Source: Punica granatum
Taxonomy: Eukaryota; Streptophyta; Magnoliopsida; Myrtales; Lythraceae
Assembly: GCF_007655135.1 (NCBI RefSeq)
Contig: NC_045134.1
Coordinates: 21,724,568-21,788,567 of the forward strand
Direction of reading: 5' to 3'
Length of the DNA: 64,000 nt
Shown: positions 1 to 12,116 of the stretch, piece after piece
Numbering within the stretch: position 1 is the first letter of the stretch
How the letters are laid out: each line of letters starts with the position of its first letter
Program-made: the position numbers and the translations under genes
Notes under the pieces: model-generated
Database searches by the model: none
What the model saw: the letters and a program-made list of their open reading frames with translations, nothing else
Told to the model about the DNA's origin: nothing

Positions 1-577
1 CGTAATCGATTTTAAAATGCATTAGTCTTATATGATGAAGATGATTAAAAAAAAAAAAACCATAGTTGCTGCCAACGGATTGCTCTCAGCAATGGTAATG
101 AGCAGTTAGTAAACTCTGAATTTAATCCTTTATTATATTACATTATATGATGAAGATGATTAAAAGAACGCATGTGGTTGACAGAAATCACGTGATCATC
201 AAATATATAAACTACAATTAGTGTCTAAGCCTATGCCAGCCCTTCTTGACTTTTTGACTATTCCGTCCAATTAGGCAGCGGATTAGAGGGGACATATATC
301 ACATGCTCATCGAATACATAATCTATAATAAACTGGATCGCTTTTCCATGCTTAATCACGTTTTGTTTTTCAACCAAAAAAGAGAATATTAGTAAATTCT
401 AATTAATTATCAGTAATATATAGGATTCGAATCAGACTAAGGGTAGATTGAGGTTTTTATTTTTTGTTATTTTATTTTTTGCTGAAGAGGTTAATTTGCT
501 TATTGTTGTATCAAGTTCCTCATTTGTAGGCTAAAATCATCCTATATATTTTGCTACTATCTATCTATATAATAACA
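1..577. other. Gene-free AT-rich stretch
   Basis: No reading frame with recognisable protein similarity is seen on either strand. The DNA is AT-rich with short A runs and no tandem array. A short segment containing 'atatgatgaagatgattaaaa' type sequence occurs twice near 30-55 and 145-165, which is the only internal repetition noticed. Confidence 0.6.
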
Positions 578-589
578 AAGTCCGTTTCT

Positions 590-875
590 GGATTAGGTCT
601 GATGCCCTACTGCTTGTCGATGCTATCATCTACCCGCACCACTCCCCTTGGGCTATTAAAAGCATTGTTTCTGATATCATTAGTCTTCTAGCTCTTTTCT
701 GAAACTGGAAATGTACTTGGACTCCTCGATCGGATAACTCTCAAGCGCACGACTTAAGCCAATATGGCAACAAGTCCAATTTTCCTTCCTTCTGTAAGTT
801 TGAGGGTTATCCTGATCTCAATGTTCTGTATTCCTCTTAATATTATCCGATCATCCTTGTTTATCAAAAAAAAAG
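590..875 (+). mobile_element. 5'-truncated LINE (non-LTR retrotransposon) tail with RNase H remnant
   Basis: A 286-bp insert flanked by a 12-bp direct repeat (AAGTCCGTTTCT at 578-589 and 876-887) and ending in an A-rich tail (about 866-875). In the forward frame it reads like the last part of the RVT_3-type RNase H domain found at the end of plant LINE-like reverse transcriptases: a 'SDALLLVDAI' start, a tryptophan-proline-arginine stretch and an 'N.QAHDLSQYG' end, with one stop codon. A target-site duplication plus a poly(A) tail and 5' truncation is the classic signature of target-primed reverse transcription. The duplication and tail are seen directly; the domain assignment rests on motif resemblance. 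Confidence 0.72.
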
Positions 876-887
876 AAGTCCGTTTCT

Positions 888-1951
888 CATGCCACCCAGT
901 ATTGAAGGCCTAAATCGAGTTCTCTCTAATTGCCACATCATTGCTTATACTAAAGAAGAACATAACACATGGATTTTTTAAAGAAGAACAGTGCACAGTG
1001 TGAGCAATAGTAACTATGACATGTCCTTCCCATTAAATCTGATAGAGTGTGTGCCTGAGAAGGACTAAATTCATGCTCGCTTGTGACATAATTGATCTTT
1101 TAAATTAATTTATCTTTTTATGTAGTTATCTTGAACGTATAAACATATTTTCTTTTAATACAAAAATTGATTATTTATTAAATTATTACTTCTATTGAAA
1201 TTAGGGTTTATTAATACCTGCAAGGGTAAGAAAGCCTCATATCGATTTATTTCAATCATTACTTCGTAAAGGAGGATTCTACACAGTCAATAACTGCAGA
1301 TTCAAGAACCGCCCAATATTAAATGCTAATGTAAAGAGCCATATGGTAGTGAAATAGCTATGTCCAATCAATATGAGTAACAATACTGCACTTTTCTTTC
1401 TTGGATAGCCATTCTCATTTCCTTTTAATTATATCATATTTGAAAAAATTTAAAATAATTTATTTTAACATTTAAATTTAAATAAAATAAGTATGCATTT
1501 TAGGAATGTTTAGAATAATTACAATAGTAATTTCCTTAAAAAAATATTTACAAAATATAAGCTTAAGGTACATTAGAGATCCAAATGTAGAATTACATTT
1601 TATTATTTATATAGCAACCCAAAAAATTATGATCGCATATTACAACATAATTAATTCGATATCCAATGAAAGAATATTTTTAAAAGTATATTGAATCTTG
1701 ATGATATTTAATTGATTGGAGCGCCTACGCAGCCCACGAGTACTGATCTAGTATATATAATAGGATGAAAAATTTTTATAACATAAGGGTAATGTATAGA
1801 TTCCATACCATATATTCATATTCATTGTATTAAACGAAATTTCACTAAATATTTTGTTATAGTTGCACTACATAATATTTACATAATTAAAATGATGCAA
1901 TGGCTACGAGAGAGAGCCTTTTGGAAATGACGTAGTTTTGAGAGGTTTCCC
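888..1951. other. Gene-free AT-rich stretch
   Basis: No supported gene or RNA. The sequence is AT-rich with scattered short frames, none of which resembles a known protein. Confidence 0.55.
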
Positions 1952-2212
1952 GCCCGTTTGGTTTTAAAACTCAACTCAATTTTAATTTTGAATATATATA
2001 AATTAATTAGGTTATAATAATTATATTGTTGAACTATGAAAAAAAGTGTGAAAAAGTAATGAATAGTTAAGAGAATTTACTATTAAAAATTGAATTGAAT
2101 GGTTAAAAAATTTTAAAAAAATGGGATAAGTAATAATTGTGTTGTTGAATTGAAGATAAATGTAATTAAGTAGAGTAGAGTTAAAAATAAGTTATAAAAC
2201 CAAACAAAGGGC
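1952..2212. mobile_element. MITE-like element with imperfect terminal inverted repeats
   Basis: The left end (GCCCGTTTGGTTTTAAAACTC) and the reverse complement of the right end (GCCCTTTGTTTGGTTTTATAAC) match over roughly 25-40 bp with gaps. The interior is AT-rich and non-coding, and the total length of about 260 bp is typical for a MITE. No clean target duplication is visible, so the superfamily is left open. It abuts the left edge of the broken ATG18 duplicate. Confidence 0.5.
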
Positions 2213-2213
2213 A

Positions 2214-3823
2214 CCGTGATCCTCAAATCATCAATCTTTCTAGTAAACTCAGTGGAACGATGACCCTGTAAAGAGTCGGTCACGATTGCCAATTCTTCAT
2301 CGTGTGACGAGGTAGACCAAAATAAAGATTGGAGCGGGCCTGGCTCAATCATGTTGGCACGTCGACGAAGATGGTATTCAATGAGTCCTCTAAGGAAGTA
2401 TCCTCCGCCTGTGACTTGCCGGCGTCTGGAGTCCCACCGCAGTTTGTACGCAAAACTTTAGCCTTCAATCAATGAATCTTAACATATCCTTTTTTTTTAA
2501 TTAATTTCCCGCCAAAATGGCAAACGTATCCCGCCATCTTCTCCGCAATGACCAAAGCGCCCTGGTCCCGTCCGAGCCACAGCCCAACTGTATAGGAACA
2601 AGAACACCATAACTTCCTGCAAGAAGCTCTCTGCGTCGGCCCCGATTCCGACTTCGTCAATGGATCCGACCTCTCCGACACTCTGGACTCTCTCTCCTTG
2701 ATGCCTCACTCAGAAGACCGGATGTCTGAGCCTAATCCGAACCCTAACCCCGACGCTGACTCATCAGCTAATAGACCGATCTACGTGCACCCTTCTTCGC
2801 CACCGGCGGTCCCAGAGCCGGCGCCAGAGCTCCTCCACCTGTCGTTCAATCAGGACTATGGATGCTTCGCCGTGGGGACGGACCGCGGGTTTTGGATCTA
2901 CAATCGCGACCCCTTCCGCGAGATCTTCCGGCAGGGCTTCGGTTGAGGCTCCTAATTGGGTAACTTGAGAAATATCTCCTAATTCTCTTGTACTGAACAG
3001 ACCAAACTATCGTGCTTTTATTATTCACTGTCTAACGTGTGGTTCTGGTTCTATACGCACTACGATGTTTATCGAGTTGTTGTTGATGTGCTTTGCAAAC
3101 AAAATGTGATGCAGCTTCTATCAGTGCCAGTACGACCCTTCCTCCGGCGGAGAGATGACACAGCTAGAATACCATAACTTCCTGCAAGAAGCTCCCTGAC
3201 GTTCCGGTGAATTGTTACTATTCTAGTCGTTTCCAGCCTACACGATGTAATTTTACCACTTTATTTCCCACATTAAGATGGGCATCTTCTGTTGTAAATT
3301 CTCGAGCATTGTATGTAAAGTTGTATTGCTGATATTTATATAAATGAGGAGATTGGGAGAGAAAAAGCCTTTGTATGCCCTCATTTTTTGTTTTTCCCGT
3401 CATAATTTTCTTTCCATCTATAAATTAAAAACTCGAGTACATTACTCTTTGCATGAACAAGAATTTCTGCTAGTTCAATGTAGTGTTTCTGAACCGGACA
3501 GGAGAATGTCCCCTTATGTGAACAGTTTGATCCTCATACCAGATTAAATGGGCATGTGCGACTGTTGACCCATCAGTCCCTTGAGTTTTGTAAGGGTTAT
3601 TAGTTAACTTTAGGTTTAAAGAAAGAGAAATCATGAAGTCTGGTCCTTTTCCTTTCTTGGATACAGCATGACGTGTGAGTCGGTTACTATTTGTTTGAAT
3701 GGGGGGAAATGGAGGAAAAGAAAAGGGAGAAGTCACCTCGACTAATCCAACGCTCCAGCCGAGTTAAAGGTAAACTACAATGCCCGACTTAGAGGATTGA
3801 CAAGCCAAAGTCTTGAGATCGAG
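2214..3823 (+). pseudogene. Broken, internally deleted duplicate of the ATG18-like gene
   Basis: The segment is collinear with the intact gene and flanks at about 15007-19769 but with large losses. 2214-2600 matches the intact 5' flank (15007-15410). The next part, which contained the start codon, is missing and replaced by a 24-bp piece (2606-2629) identical to the last exon. 2636-2955 matches exon 1 (about 15586-15915). All of exon 1 after that, exons 2-3 and introns 1-2 are absent, because the sequence jumps into the last intron (matching 18718 onward). The last exon (3112-3195) is still present with its acceptor and stop. 3196-3823 matches the 3' flank but lacks about 160 bp near 3489. 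A reading frame of 82 codons (2698-2946) survives but ends at the deletion junction. It cannot encode a beta-propeller. Confidence 0.88.
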
Positions 3824-6567
3824 TGTCACAATCCGAAATTTTAGTAGAGTTTCCTCTAAGTTTTCTCGATATCCATTATCACATAAACTATTCATATAAA
3901 CATCTGTTTTCCATAACTCGCAACAACATATAAACAATCCAGCAAACTCTCTCTCATACACACACACACACACATATATATACATCTTAAGAGAGCCACA
4001 TCACTAAACCAACTAAACAAAAATTTCGGGTCGTAACATATTCAAATACATTCTATACAAAAAGAGTACCTATCAAATAATTAAGATTCCTACATAGTCC
4101 TTAGAGCTTATCCCCGATATCCAAAAAGTTCTCCTGTGTAGCTAGAAGGTTATCTTGAAAAAATATATGCAGAGTGTGAGCTGCATCTCAATGAACACAA
4201 AATTTCAAAGTGAAATGAACTATTATTAACTAAAAATATATTTTTAAATGTACAAAGATAATATTAGCATACCCAAGACTGCCATTTAATTCACCAACAC
4301 AGCACGACATACATTATACACAAATAATTACTAAATTGATTCTTAAACAATCAGTCACCTTTATCACCATATAATAATAGTCGAATTAATCATTAACTCA
4401 ATACCACCTAACATTCATGCACTGACTAAATCAAGCTCTAGTAAACAGCACAGTTTTCATAGAACAACTTCAGACAACCTCAACAATCATCACATTTATA
4501 GCAATCAGGCTAGACAACAATATACAGCACAACCAATCAATATAGTCATAGGGGCGCATTTCTTCGCAATCGTGTTATAATTGATACAGTGACCCCGCAC
4601 TTCAGCTTAAATGTCCTTTACTCACCTTACCACTTCTCATAATTGTGCCCCCCCAGCCCCAATTATCAAAGCTCCAACCTAACTTTCATTTTATATCCCA
4701 CCGAATCAGCGATCTAGGCTTCCATTTTAGACCGTCCATTTTATATCCCGCAGGATCAGCGGTCTAGGCGTCCATTTTATATCCCACCGGATCAGCAGTC
4801 TAGAAGTCAATTTTATATCCCGCCGGTTCAACAGTCTAGGCGTTCATTTTATATACTATCGGATCAGCGGTCAACCACACCCCATTCCTATTTCGCCGGG
4901 TTTAACAGTCCCAAGGCTATAACAATTAAACAATATCAATATACACAAGCACAATCTCAATCCTATTACAATTGTATCATATTATCATCACATCTCTCAT
5001 ACACAATCCACATACACAATCACATCACATATCTCAAGTCAAAATGAAACATAAGAGGGCAATATCTCATAAATCCTTTCACATGTTATAGCATAACGAT
5101 TTCTAAATCTCTAACTATTACAGTATTCTTCTTAAATAATTTGTATAATTATAATACATCATTTCACAAGGGAATATGGTACTCACCTAACACAAAAAAT
5201 GATTCACCAACTTGACCTTCAGGGTGCACAGTAAATGTCCTCAGCTCCTATCAATCATGAATATAGCCCTAAAAACAAGTTATACCTAACAATCATTTTC
5301 TCCACTAATTCTCATACCAAATCCCGCAATGGCCTTAGAGGATCAACGAAACTAAGATATAAACACAACAATAGCACTAGCCATAGGGTCTCATACACAC
5401 ACACACACACACACATATATATCTCCATTTTACGAGAAAACACAGTACTGATAAATAATTCTCAAAATATTTCATTAGAGTTGGGCCTTTACGGTGCAAG
5501 GGCAGGTCTCCAGTGCCCTTACCAATTTCAATATAAAAATCAGATGATATACACAATATACAAGCTAGTTCTCTATTTTAATAAGACTCAAAAATATTTT
5601 CATGAAAAAGTCCACTATTAATCTCACTATGCTTATTTAGCAATGCAAACAATGAAAATGGAACTTCTTTTAACCCATGATCTCTTTGCAGTCTTTTATC
5701 TCAAATAAATCTAAGAAAAATTTCTTGCAATGATTCTGACCGAATCAATACCCAACTTCTCCTATTCCTCCCTTTTAGTTCCTATCAATTTCCCATCAGG
5801 AGTTAATCTCATATTCAAAGAAATAAACAATTAAGCATCAGCATTGTCTCTAACTTGCAGTAATAGTCAATCTTTCAAGCTTCCTTCAATCACAACTAGA
5901 AGAAGAGATAAAATGGCTTAAACAAACTAACTCAACCAAGACAACACAAGTCACGGAAGAACATCAAATTTAATATCTAGTAAAGAAAAAGCCGATCAAT
6001 AAAAGAGGAATCTTAATCGATTGCCAGCAAGACAACTCAACTCAGATAGAGAAATTTCAAATTAATTCCTAACCAACAACACAAACAAGACGAATAATCT
6101 CAATTAACATTTAAACGTGCCACTAATCTAAGTATAAACTCGACCTCTAATTCTCGTCTTAATCATGATAAACAGTATGGGATTTGAAACCAATAGAAAC
6201 TAAAGCTTCTTGAGCGATAGTATAGAGCACAAGATTTGATCGATAACTAGGAAGTACCTAATCCTTCAAAGAACCGTTCATCCTCAATCCAACTCAAAAC
6301 CAACAGGACTCCCTCCATCTCCCTGTTCGCCAAGCCGAGTCCCTAGTCCCCCTCCGTGAATTTTCGACCAAGTTCTCCACCGCACAATTGCTCTCCATCT
6401 CATTCTCTGTCTCGTTCTTTGCCTCTCTATCGTTCTCTAGCTCTCGCTCTCTCTCTCTCTCGATTTTTCTCAGTTAAACCAGACAAAGGAAAAAAAAAGA
6501 AAGAACAAAAGAAATGGAATGAATGAGGCGGTAGGAACTCAGGGGCCACGTGGAGCCCATGCCTCCA

Positions 6568-6602
<35 letters not shown>

Positions 6603-6686
6603 TTCCTTTTTTTTTATTGCTCTAGCAACGTGTATGACATATTTATATATTGTATTCTATTTGAAATTAAAATGTCAACTCTCACA
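3824..6686 (-). repeat. LARD left LTR (3' LTR in element orientation)
   Basis: This 2863-bp copy pairs with 9248-12116 across its whole length with scattered substitutions and small indels. It carries a CA/TA microsatellite near 3958-3985 and 5396-5420, a ~36-bp minisatellite at 4686-4873, a CT-rich run near 6435-6460 and a 29-base C tract at 6568-6596. Short frames inside it (for example 5235-5621) have no protein similarity and recur in the other LTR, so they are not genes. Confidence 0.85.
4686..4873. repeat. ~36-bp minisatellite inside the left LARD LTR
   Basis: About five head-to-tail units built on 'TCCATTTTATATCCCGCCGG' followed by 'ATCAGCGGTCTAGGCG'. Units differ by point changes (for example ccaccg for ccgccg) and one unit is truncated to a short 'ttttagacc' form. 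The same array, with different unit variants, sits in the right LTR. Confidence 0.8.
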
Positions 6687-8857
6687 ATCTCCCTCACTAA
6701 TAAAAATTTCGTCTTCGAAATTTATTTGAGAAACCATAAAAGTTAGGACTTTTTCAAGCACCTTCATAGGTGACCAAGCTTATGTTGAGTCACTATAATA
6801 AATCAAATGATTTGAGCCCAAATCTTGTAGAATATCCAAATCTCTTTCTTAAAAGCAACCGTGATGAAGATAATCAAAAGTTTCTGGCAGGACAACTAAC
6901 ATTTTAATCCACAAATCAAATAAGCTGACCGGCACTTAATTGCACCTCTCAATGTAGAACAATTCTCAAAGCTTCTAGCAGTCTCTTTGATATAAATAAA
7001 TACCTCTAAGATTCCCCTGTCTGAATTCCAAAAACTCTGTCCAAAACCTAATCAATAGAATTCCTATCATGTCGCTGGCATACACAAACTGAAATAAACC
7101 CCAAATCAGCTTTGGGTGATAAAAAAATATTTATATATGTCCCTGCTAATGGTAAAATTGGCCAGTCTTAATCTGATAGCTTTTCTAGTGAAATAATTAT
7201 CCATGCCAAAGTAGGTTACCGATAGCAATAATTTAGAACAACAGAAACCCATGCCGCTAAACTCATATGATGATGTCAGACTAAAAATATTAAAATAAAC
7301 AATAATAGAATTCCCATGATCAATGATGAAAACCACATAAGATCCTATTCAATAAACAGAGCAACAATTCTTCCGATCCCGTTAGATCATTCTAACAGCA
7401 ACGTAAACCCCAACTAGTTGCAGATATAAAAGAGCAAATAAACTAGAACTCGAGAACGCAGGATGACAGACAACATTGAATATACTCTACGAAATATCCC
7501 AATGAAATAAATCCAACTTATATGCTCAAAAGTCGCAGGAACTTCTTGAAAGAATACGTATGAACCTGATCTGTAAAGAATCCTTGTGAAATCATGTATA
7601 GCTGAAATGCATCTCGACTCTGATACTTAACTAAATTCAATACTCATTTGGAGCTCGAAGAACAACTGTTACTGACGCTCATTTCATGAGGAACTTGACC
7701 AATGGGGAACCTGAGGTGCTTCCCTCTACCCATATTAATAGTATTATAATAATTATATAGATAGATCTCGAAAAGTATACTTAAGTCCCAAGCTTATTCT
7801 TTAATCAAGCACAAAGAAATTAATGAACATCAACCTCCGAAAAATCTTACTAATATGTAAGTAAAATATTAAAAGTTTCTCATGAGTAAATAAGGCAATT
7901 AAGTTCGAAACTAATCAAATAGCTAACATAACAACTAAATAAGGAAATCACAATTAAAACTCAACCACATCTGCTTCCACTTCAATTTACCTTTGTTCTG
8001 AAGCCCCAATTTAGATCTTTCCTTTTACTTCTCCAATTTGGTAATCCACTAAATCAGACTGTGAACAAGTCCCTCTCTTAGTTTAGAAAAAAGTAAAATT
8101 CAAGCGGATTAACCATCTACTTTCCAATTTAGTTCTTCAATTTGCTCATTACCATCGAACTCACACTGAATACGTATTCAGACATAAGAAGAAATCAAAT
8201 CATTAGAACATACACAACACTTGCATAACAAACTGATTTCAAGCTCAAATTACTGCTTAGATCATTCTCCAAATTTTCGACTTCAATAAGTCTCCCAAAT
8301 AATCAAAATAAATCATATAACTTGCGCTTTCTATTTATGTATCTCATCTATCCTTACTCCGCTCCAGACCGGATTGTTAACCAATTTACAGAGAAGGACC
8401 ATGATTTAAGAAAAAGGAGAACTCGATTAACAGGAACTCAGCACATACCTAATATGACAATAATTTAGCCAAAAGCTAGATTGAGTCTTCTTTATTTTTC
8501 CTTATCATCAAGAATTCAATCAATCACACTCTTTCTACTATTATTGACCACCGGATCATCCTTGTCTGACTTTCTTTCTATTCTGAGCTCCAAATCAAGC
8601 TCTCTATCACTGTGTTTCTTTCAAGCAGAACAATCCTCTCAAATATAAGCCAAGTCAAATTATAAATATACAAGAATATTAGTATACATGTGCCAAAAGT
8701 CTGTATTTTCATTGTTTACCAAAAGAAAGAAGGAGATTATAAACATGACAACAAATATTGAATTCAATCGGAGACCCAAACAATATTCCAACAGACCGAA
8801 TCAAATATATATGCTCAAAGAATTGTAAAAACTTCTATAAAATCTGATATGCAAAAC

Positions 8858-9031
8858 CTAAGGGGGCATTTGATTTCAGAGTTAAACTAAGTTTGATTTT
8901 GATTTTGATTGTGGAAAAAGACAAATGAGATGGTATTATAAATTTGACTTGAGAAACGTGTGTTTTTGTTGTGTAGTGGGTAGAGTTAAAATCAAAATCA
9001 TGATTCTAAAATCACATCCTCAACTCCTTAG
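8858..9031. mobile_element. Possible small MITE nested in the LARD interior
   Basis: The segment starts CTAAGG and ends CCTTAG. The first about 30 bp resemble the reverse complement of the last about 30 bp with gaps (TTTGATTTCAGAGTTA against TGTGATTTTAGAATCA). It is 174 bp long and non-coding. The match is imperfect and no target duplication is clear. Confidence 0.35.
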
Positions 9032-9231
9032 TATAAATTTCCCTATTGTACAATGCATATGTAAATTTCAACAAGCACACCTAAACTCATGCTTATTCAC
9101 TAACAAATCCTAAGCATGAACAACTCAAATGTTTAACAGGCATGAAATCAAAGAAATCCAAAATCTCCACAATTACAAAAAATTTCTCGGGATCAAGAAT
9201 CAATTTAAGTCTACAGAATCTCCTAACCTAT

Positions 9232-9243
9232 GCTCTGATACCA
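9232..9243 (-). other. Primer-binding site of the LARD element (tRNA-iMet type)
   Basis: On the minus strand the sequence is TGGTATCAGAGC, the complement of the 3' end of plant initiator tRNA-Met. It is 4 bp from the start of the right LTR, which fixes the orientation of the element. Confidence 0.85.
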
Positions 9244-9382
9244 AAATTATCACAACCCGAAATTTCAGTAGAGTTTTCTCGGTATCCATTATCACATAAA
9301 CTATTTACATAAAAATCTACTTTCCATAACTCGCAACAACATATAACCAATCCAGCAAACCCTCACACACACATACACACAT

Positions 9383-9417
<35 letters not shown>

Positions 9418-10072
9418 CACATCATAAGAGAGCCACATCATTAAACCAACTAAACAAAAATTTCAGGTCGTAACATATTCAAATACATTCTACATAGTCC
9501 TTAGAGCTGATCCCCGATATCCAAAAAGTTCTCATGTATAGTTAGAAGGTTATCTGGAAAAAATATATGCAGGATGTGAGTTACATCTCAGTGAGTACAA
9601 AATTCCAAAGTGAAATAAATTATTATTAACCAAAAATATATTTTTAAATGTACAAAGATAATATTAGCATACCCAAGACTGTCATTTAATTCACCAACAT
9701 AGCATGATATATATTATACATAAATAATTACTAAATTGATTCTTAAATAATCAGTCATGTTTAAAACCATATAATAATAGTCGAATTAACCATTAACTCA
9801 GCACCACCTAACATTCATACACTGACTAAATAAAAGCTCTAGCAAACAACACGACTTTCATAAAACAACTTTAGACAACCTCAACAATCATCACATTTAT
9901 AGCAATCGGGCCAGATAACAATATATAACACAACAAATCAATAGAGTCATAGGGGGCATTTCTTCGCAACCGCATTATAACTGATACAGTGACCCTGCAT
10001 CTCAGCTTAAATCTCCATTACTCACCTTACCACTTCTCATAACTGCCCCCCATTATCAAAGTTTCAACTTAA

Positions 10073-10262
10073 CTTTCATTTTATATCCCGCCGGAACAGC
10101 GGTCTAAGCGTCCATTTTATATTCCGCCGGTTCAGCGGTCTAAGCGTCCATTTTAGATCGTCCATTTTATATCCCGCAGGATTAGTGGCCTATGCGTCCA
10201 TTTTATATCCCGCCGGATCAGCAATCTAGGCGTCCATTTTATATCCCGCCGAATCAGCGATC
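10073..10262. repeat. ~36-bp minisatellite inside the right LARD LTR
   Basis: About five units of the same family as at 4686-4873, with their own set of substitutions and a differently placed truncated unit. Confidence 0.8.
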
Positions 10263-11813
10263 AACCACACCCCATTCCTATTTCGCCGAGTTTAACAGTC
10301 CCATGGCTATAACAATTAAACAATATCAATATACACAAGCACAATCCCAGTCCTATTACAATTGTATCATATTATCATCACATCTCTCATCCACAATTTG
10401 CATATAAAATCACATCACATATCTCAAGTCAAAATGAAACATAAGAGGGCAATATCTCTTAAATCCTTTCACACGTCATAGCATAACGATTTCTAAATCT
10501 CTAACTATCACAGTATTCTTCTTAAATAATTTGTATAATTATAGTACATTATTTTACAAGAGAATATGGTACTCACCTAACACAAAAAATGATTCACCAA
10601 CTTGATTTTCAGGATGCACAATAGATGTCCTCAGCTCCTATCAATCATGAATATAGCCTGAAAAACAAGTTATGCCTAACAATCATTTTCTCCACTAATT
10701 CTCATACCAAATCATCCCGCAATGGCCTTGGAGGATTGATGAAACTAAGATATAAACACAACAATAGCACTAGCCATAGGGTCTCATATACATATATATA
10801 TATATACACACATATATATCTCCATTCTACGAGGGAACACAGTACTGACAAATAATTCTCAAAATATTTCATTAGAGTTGGGCCTTTACAGTGCAAGGGC
10901 AGGTCTCCAGTGCCCTTACCAATTTCAATATAAAAATCAGATGATATACACAATATACAAGCTAGTGCTCTATTTTAATAAGACTCAAAAATATTTTCAT
11001 GAAAAAGTCCACTATTAATCTCACTATGCTTATTTAACAATGCAAACAATGAAAATGGAACTTCTTTAACCCATGATCTCTTTGTAGTCTTTTATCTCAA
11101 ATAAATCTAAAGAAAAGTTTCTTGCAATGATTTTGACCGAACCAATACCCAACTTCTCATATCCCTCCCTTTTACTTCCTATCAATTTCTCATCAGCAAT
11201 TAATCTCATATTCAAAGAAATAAACAATTAAAAATCAGCATTGTCCCTAACTTGCAGTAATAGTCGATCCTTCAAGCTTCCTTCAATCACAACTAGAACA
11301 AGAGATAAAATGGCTCAAAGAAACTAACTCGACCAAGACAACACAAGTCAGGGAAGAACATCAAATTTAATATCTAGTAAAGAAAAAGCCGATCAACAAA
11401 AGAGGAATCTTAATCGATTGCCAGCAAGACAACTCAACTCAGATAGAGAAATTTCAAATTAATTCCTAACCAACAACACAAACAAGACGAATAATCTCAA
11501 TTAACATTTAAACGTGCCACTAATCTAAGTATAAACTCGACCTCTAATTCTCGTCTTAATCATGATAAACAGTAAGGGATTTGAAACCAATAGAAACTAA
11601 AGCTTCTTGAGCGATAGTATAGAGCACAAGATTTGATCGATAACTAGGAAGTACCTAATCCTTCAAAGAACCGTTCATCCTCAATCCAACTCAAAACCAA
11701 TGTTCTCCAAGCCGAGTCCTTAGTCCCCTCCGTGAATTTCCAGCCAAGTTCTCCACTGCACAATTGCTCTCCGTCTTGCTCTCTGTCTCGTTCTCTGCCT
11801 CTATATCGTTCTC

Positions 11814-11814
11814 T

Positions 11815-11864
<50 letters not shown>
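11814..11864. repeat. CT microsatellite
   Basis: A near-perfect CT run of about 50 bp in the right LARD LTR. The equivalent place in the left LTR (about 6435-6460) has a much shorter run, so the array length changed after insertion. Confidence 0.9.
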
Positions 11865-11866
<2 letters not shown>

Positions 11867-12116
11867 TTTTCTCAGTTAAACCAGACACAGGAAGAAAAAG
11901 AAAGAACAAAAGAAATGGAATGAATGAGGCGGTGGGAACTCAGGGGAAAAGTTTTGGAGGCCACGTGGAGCCCATGCCTCCATCCCCCTTTCTTTCCTTT
12001 TTTTTTTAAATTTTATTTATTGCTCCAGCAAAGTGTATGACATATATATATATATATATATACAGGTAAGTATACGTTTATGTATTGTATTTGAAATAAA
12101 AAATGTGAGGTCTCAC

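Larger units (their letters stand above)
6687..9247 (-). other. Internal region of the LARD element
   Basis: 2.56 kb without any gag, protease, reverse transcriptase or integrase similarity in six frames. Beside the left LTR is a pyrimidine tract that reads AGTGAGGGAGA on the minus strand, a good polypurine tract. At the other end is the primer site complement. The interior is AT-rich, and a MITE-like insert is suspected at 8858-9031. Confidence 0.75.
9248..12116 (-). repeat. LARD complete right LTR
   Basis: This 2869-bp partner of 3824-6686 starts TATCACAACCC, one base away from the TGTCACAATCC start of the left copy, and ends in TCTCACA. It contains a TA microsatellite near 9390-9416, the minisatellite at 10073-10262, a second TA tract near 10786-10820 and a long CT microsatellite at about 11814-11864. 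It is not terminal: internal-type sequence continues to its right. Confidence 0.85.

Noticed and set aside
5235..5621. 128-codon frame, with a shorter relative at 10625-10855
   Set aside because: Both lie in the two LTRs of the LARD and contain microsatellite; no similarity to a protein.
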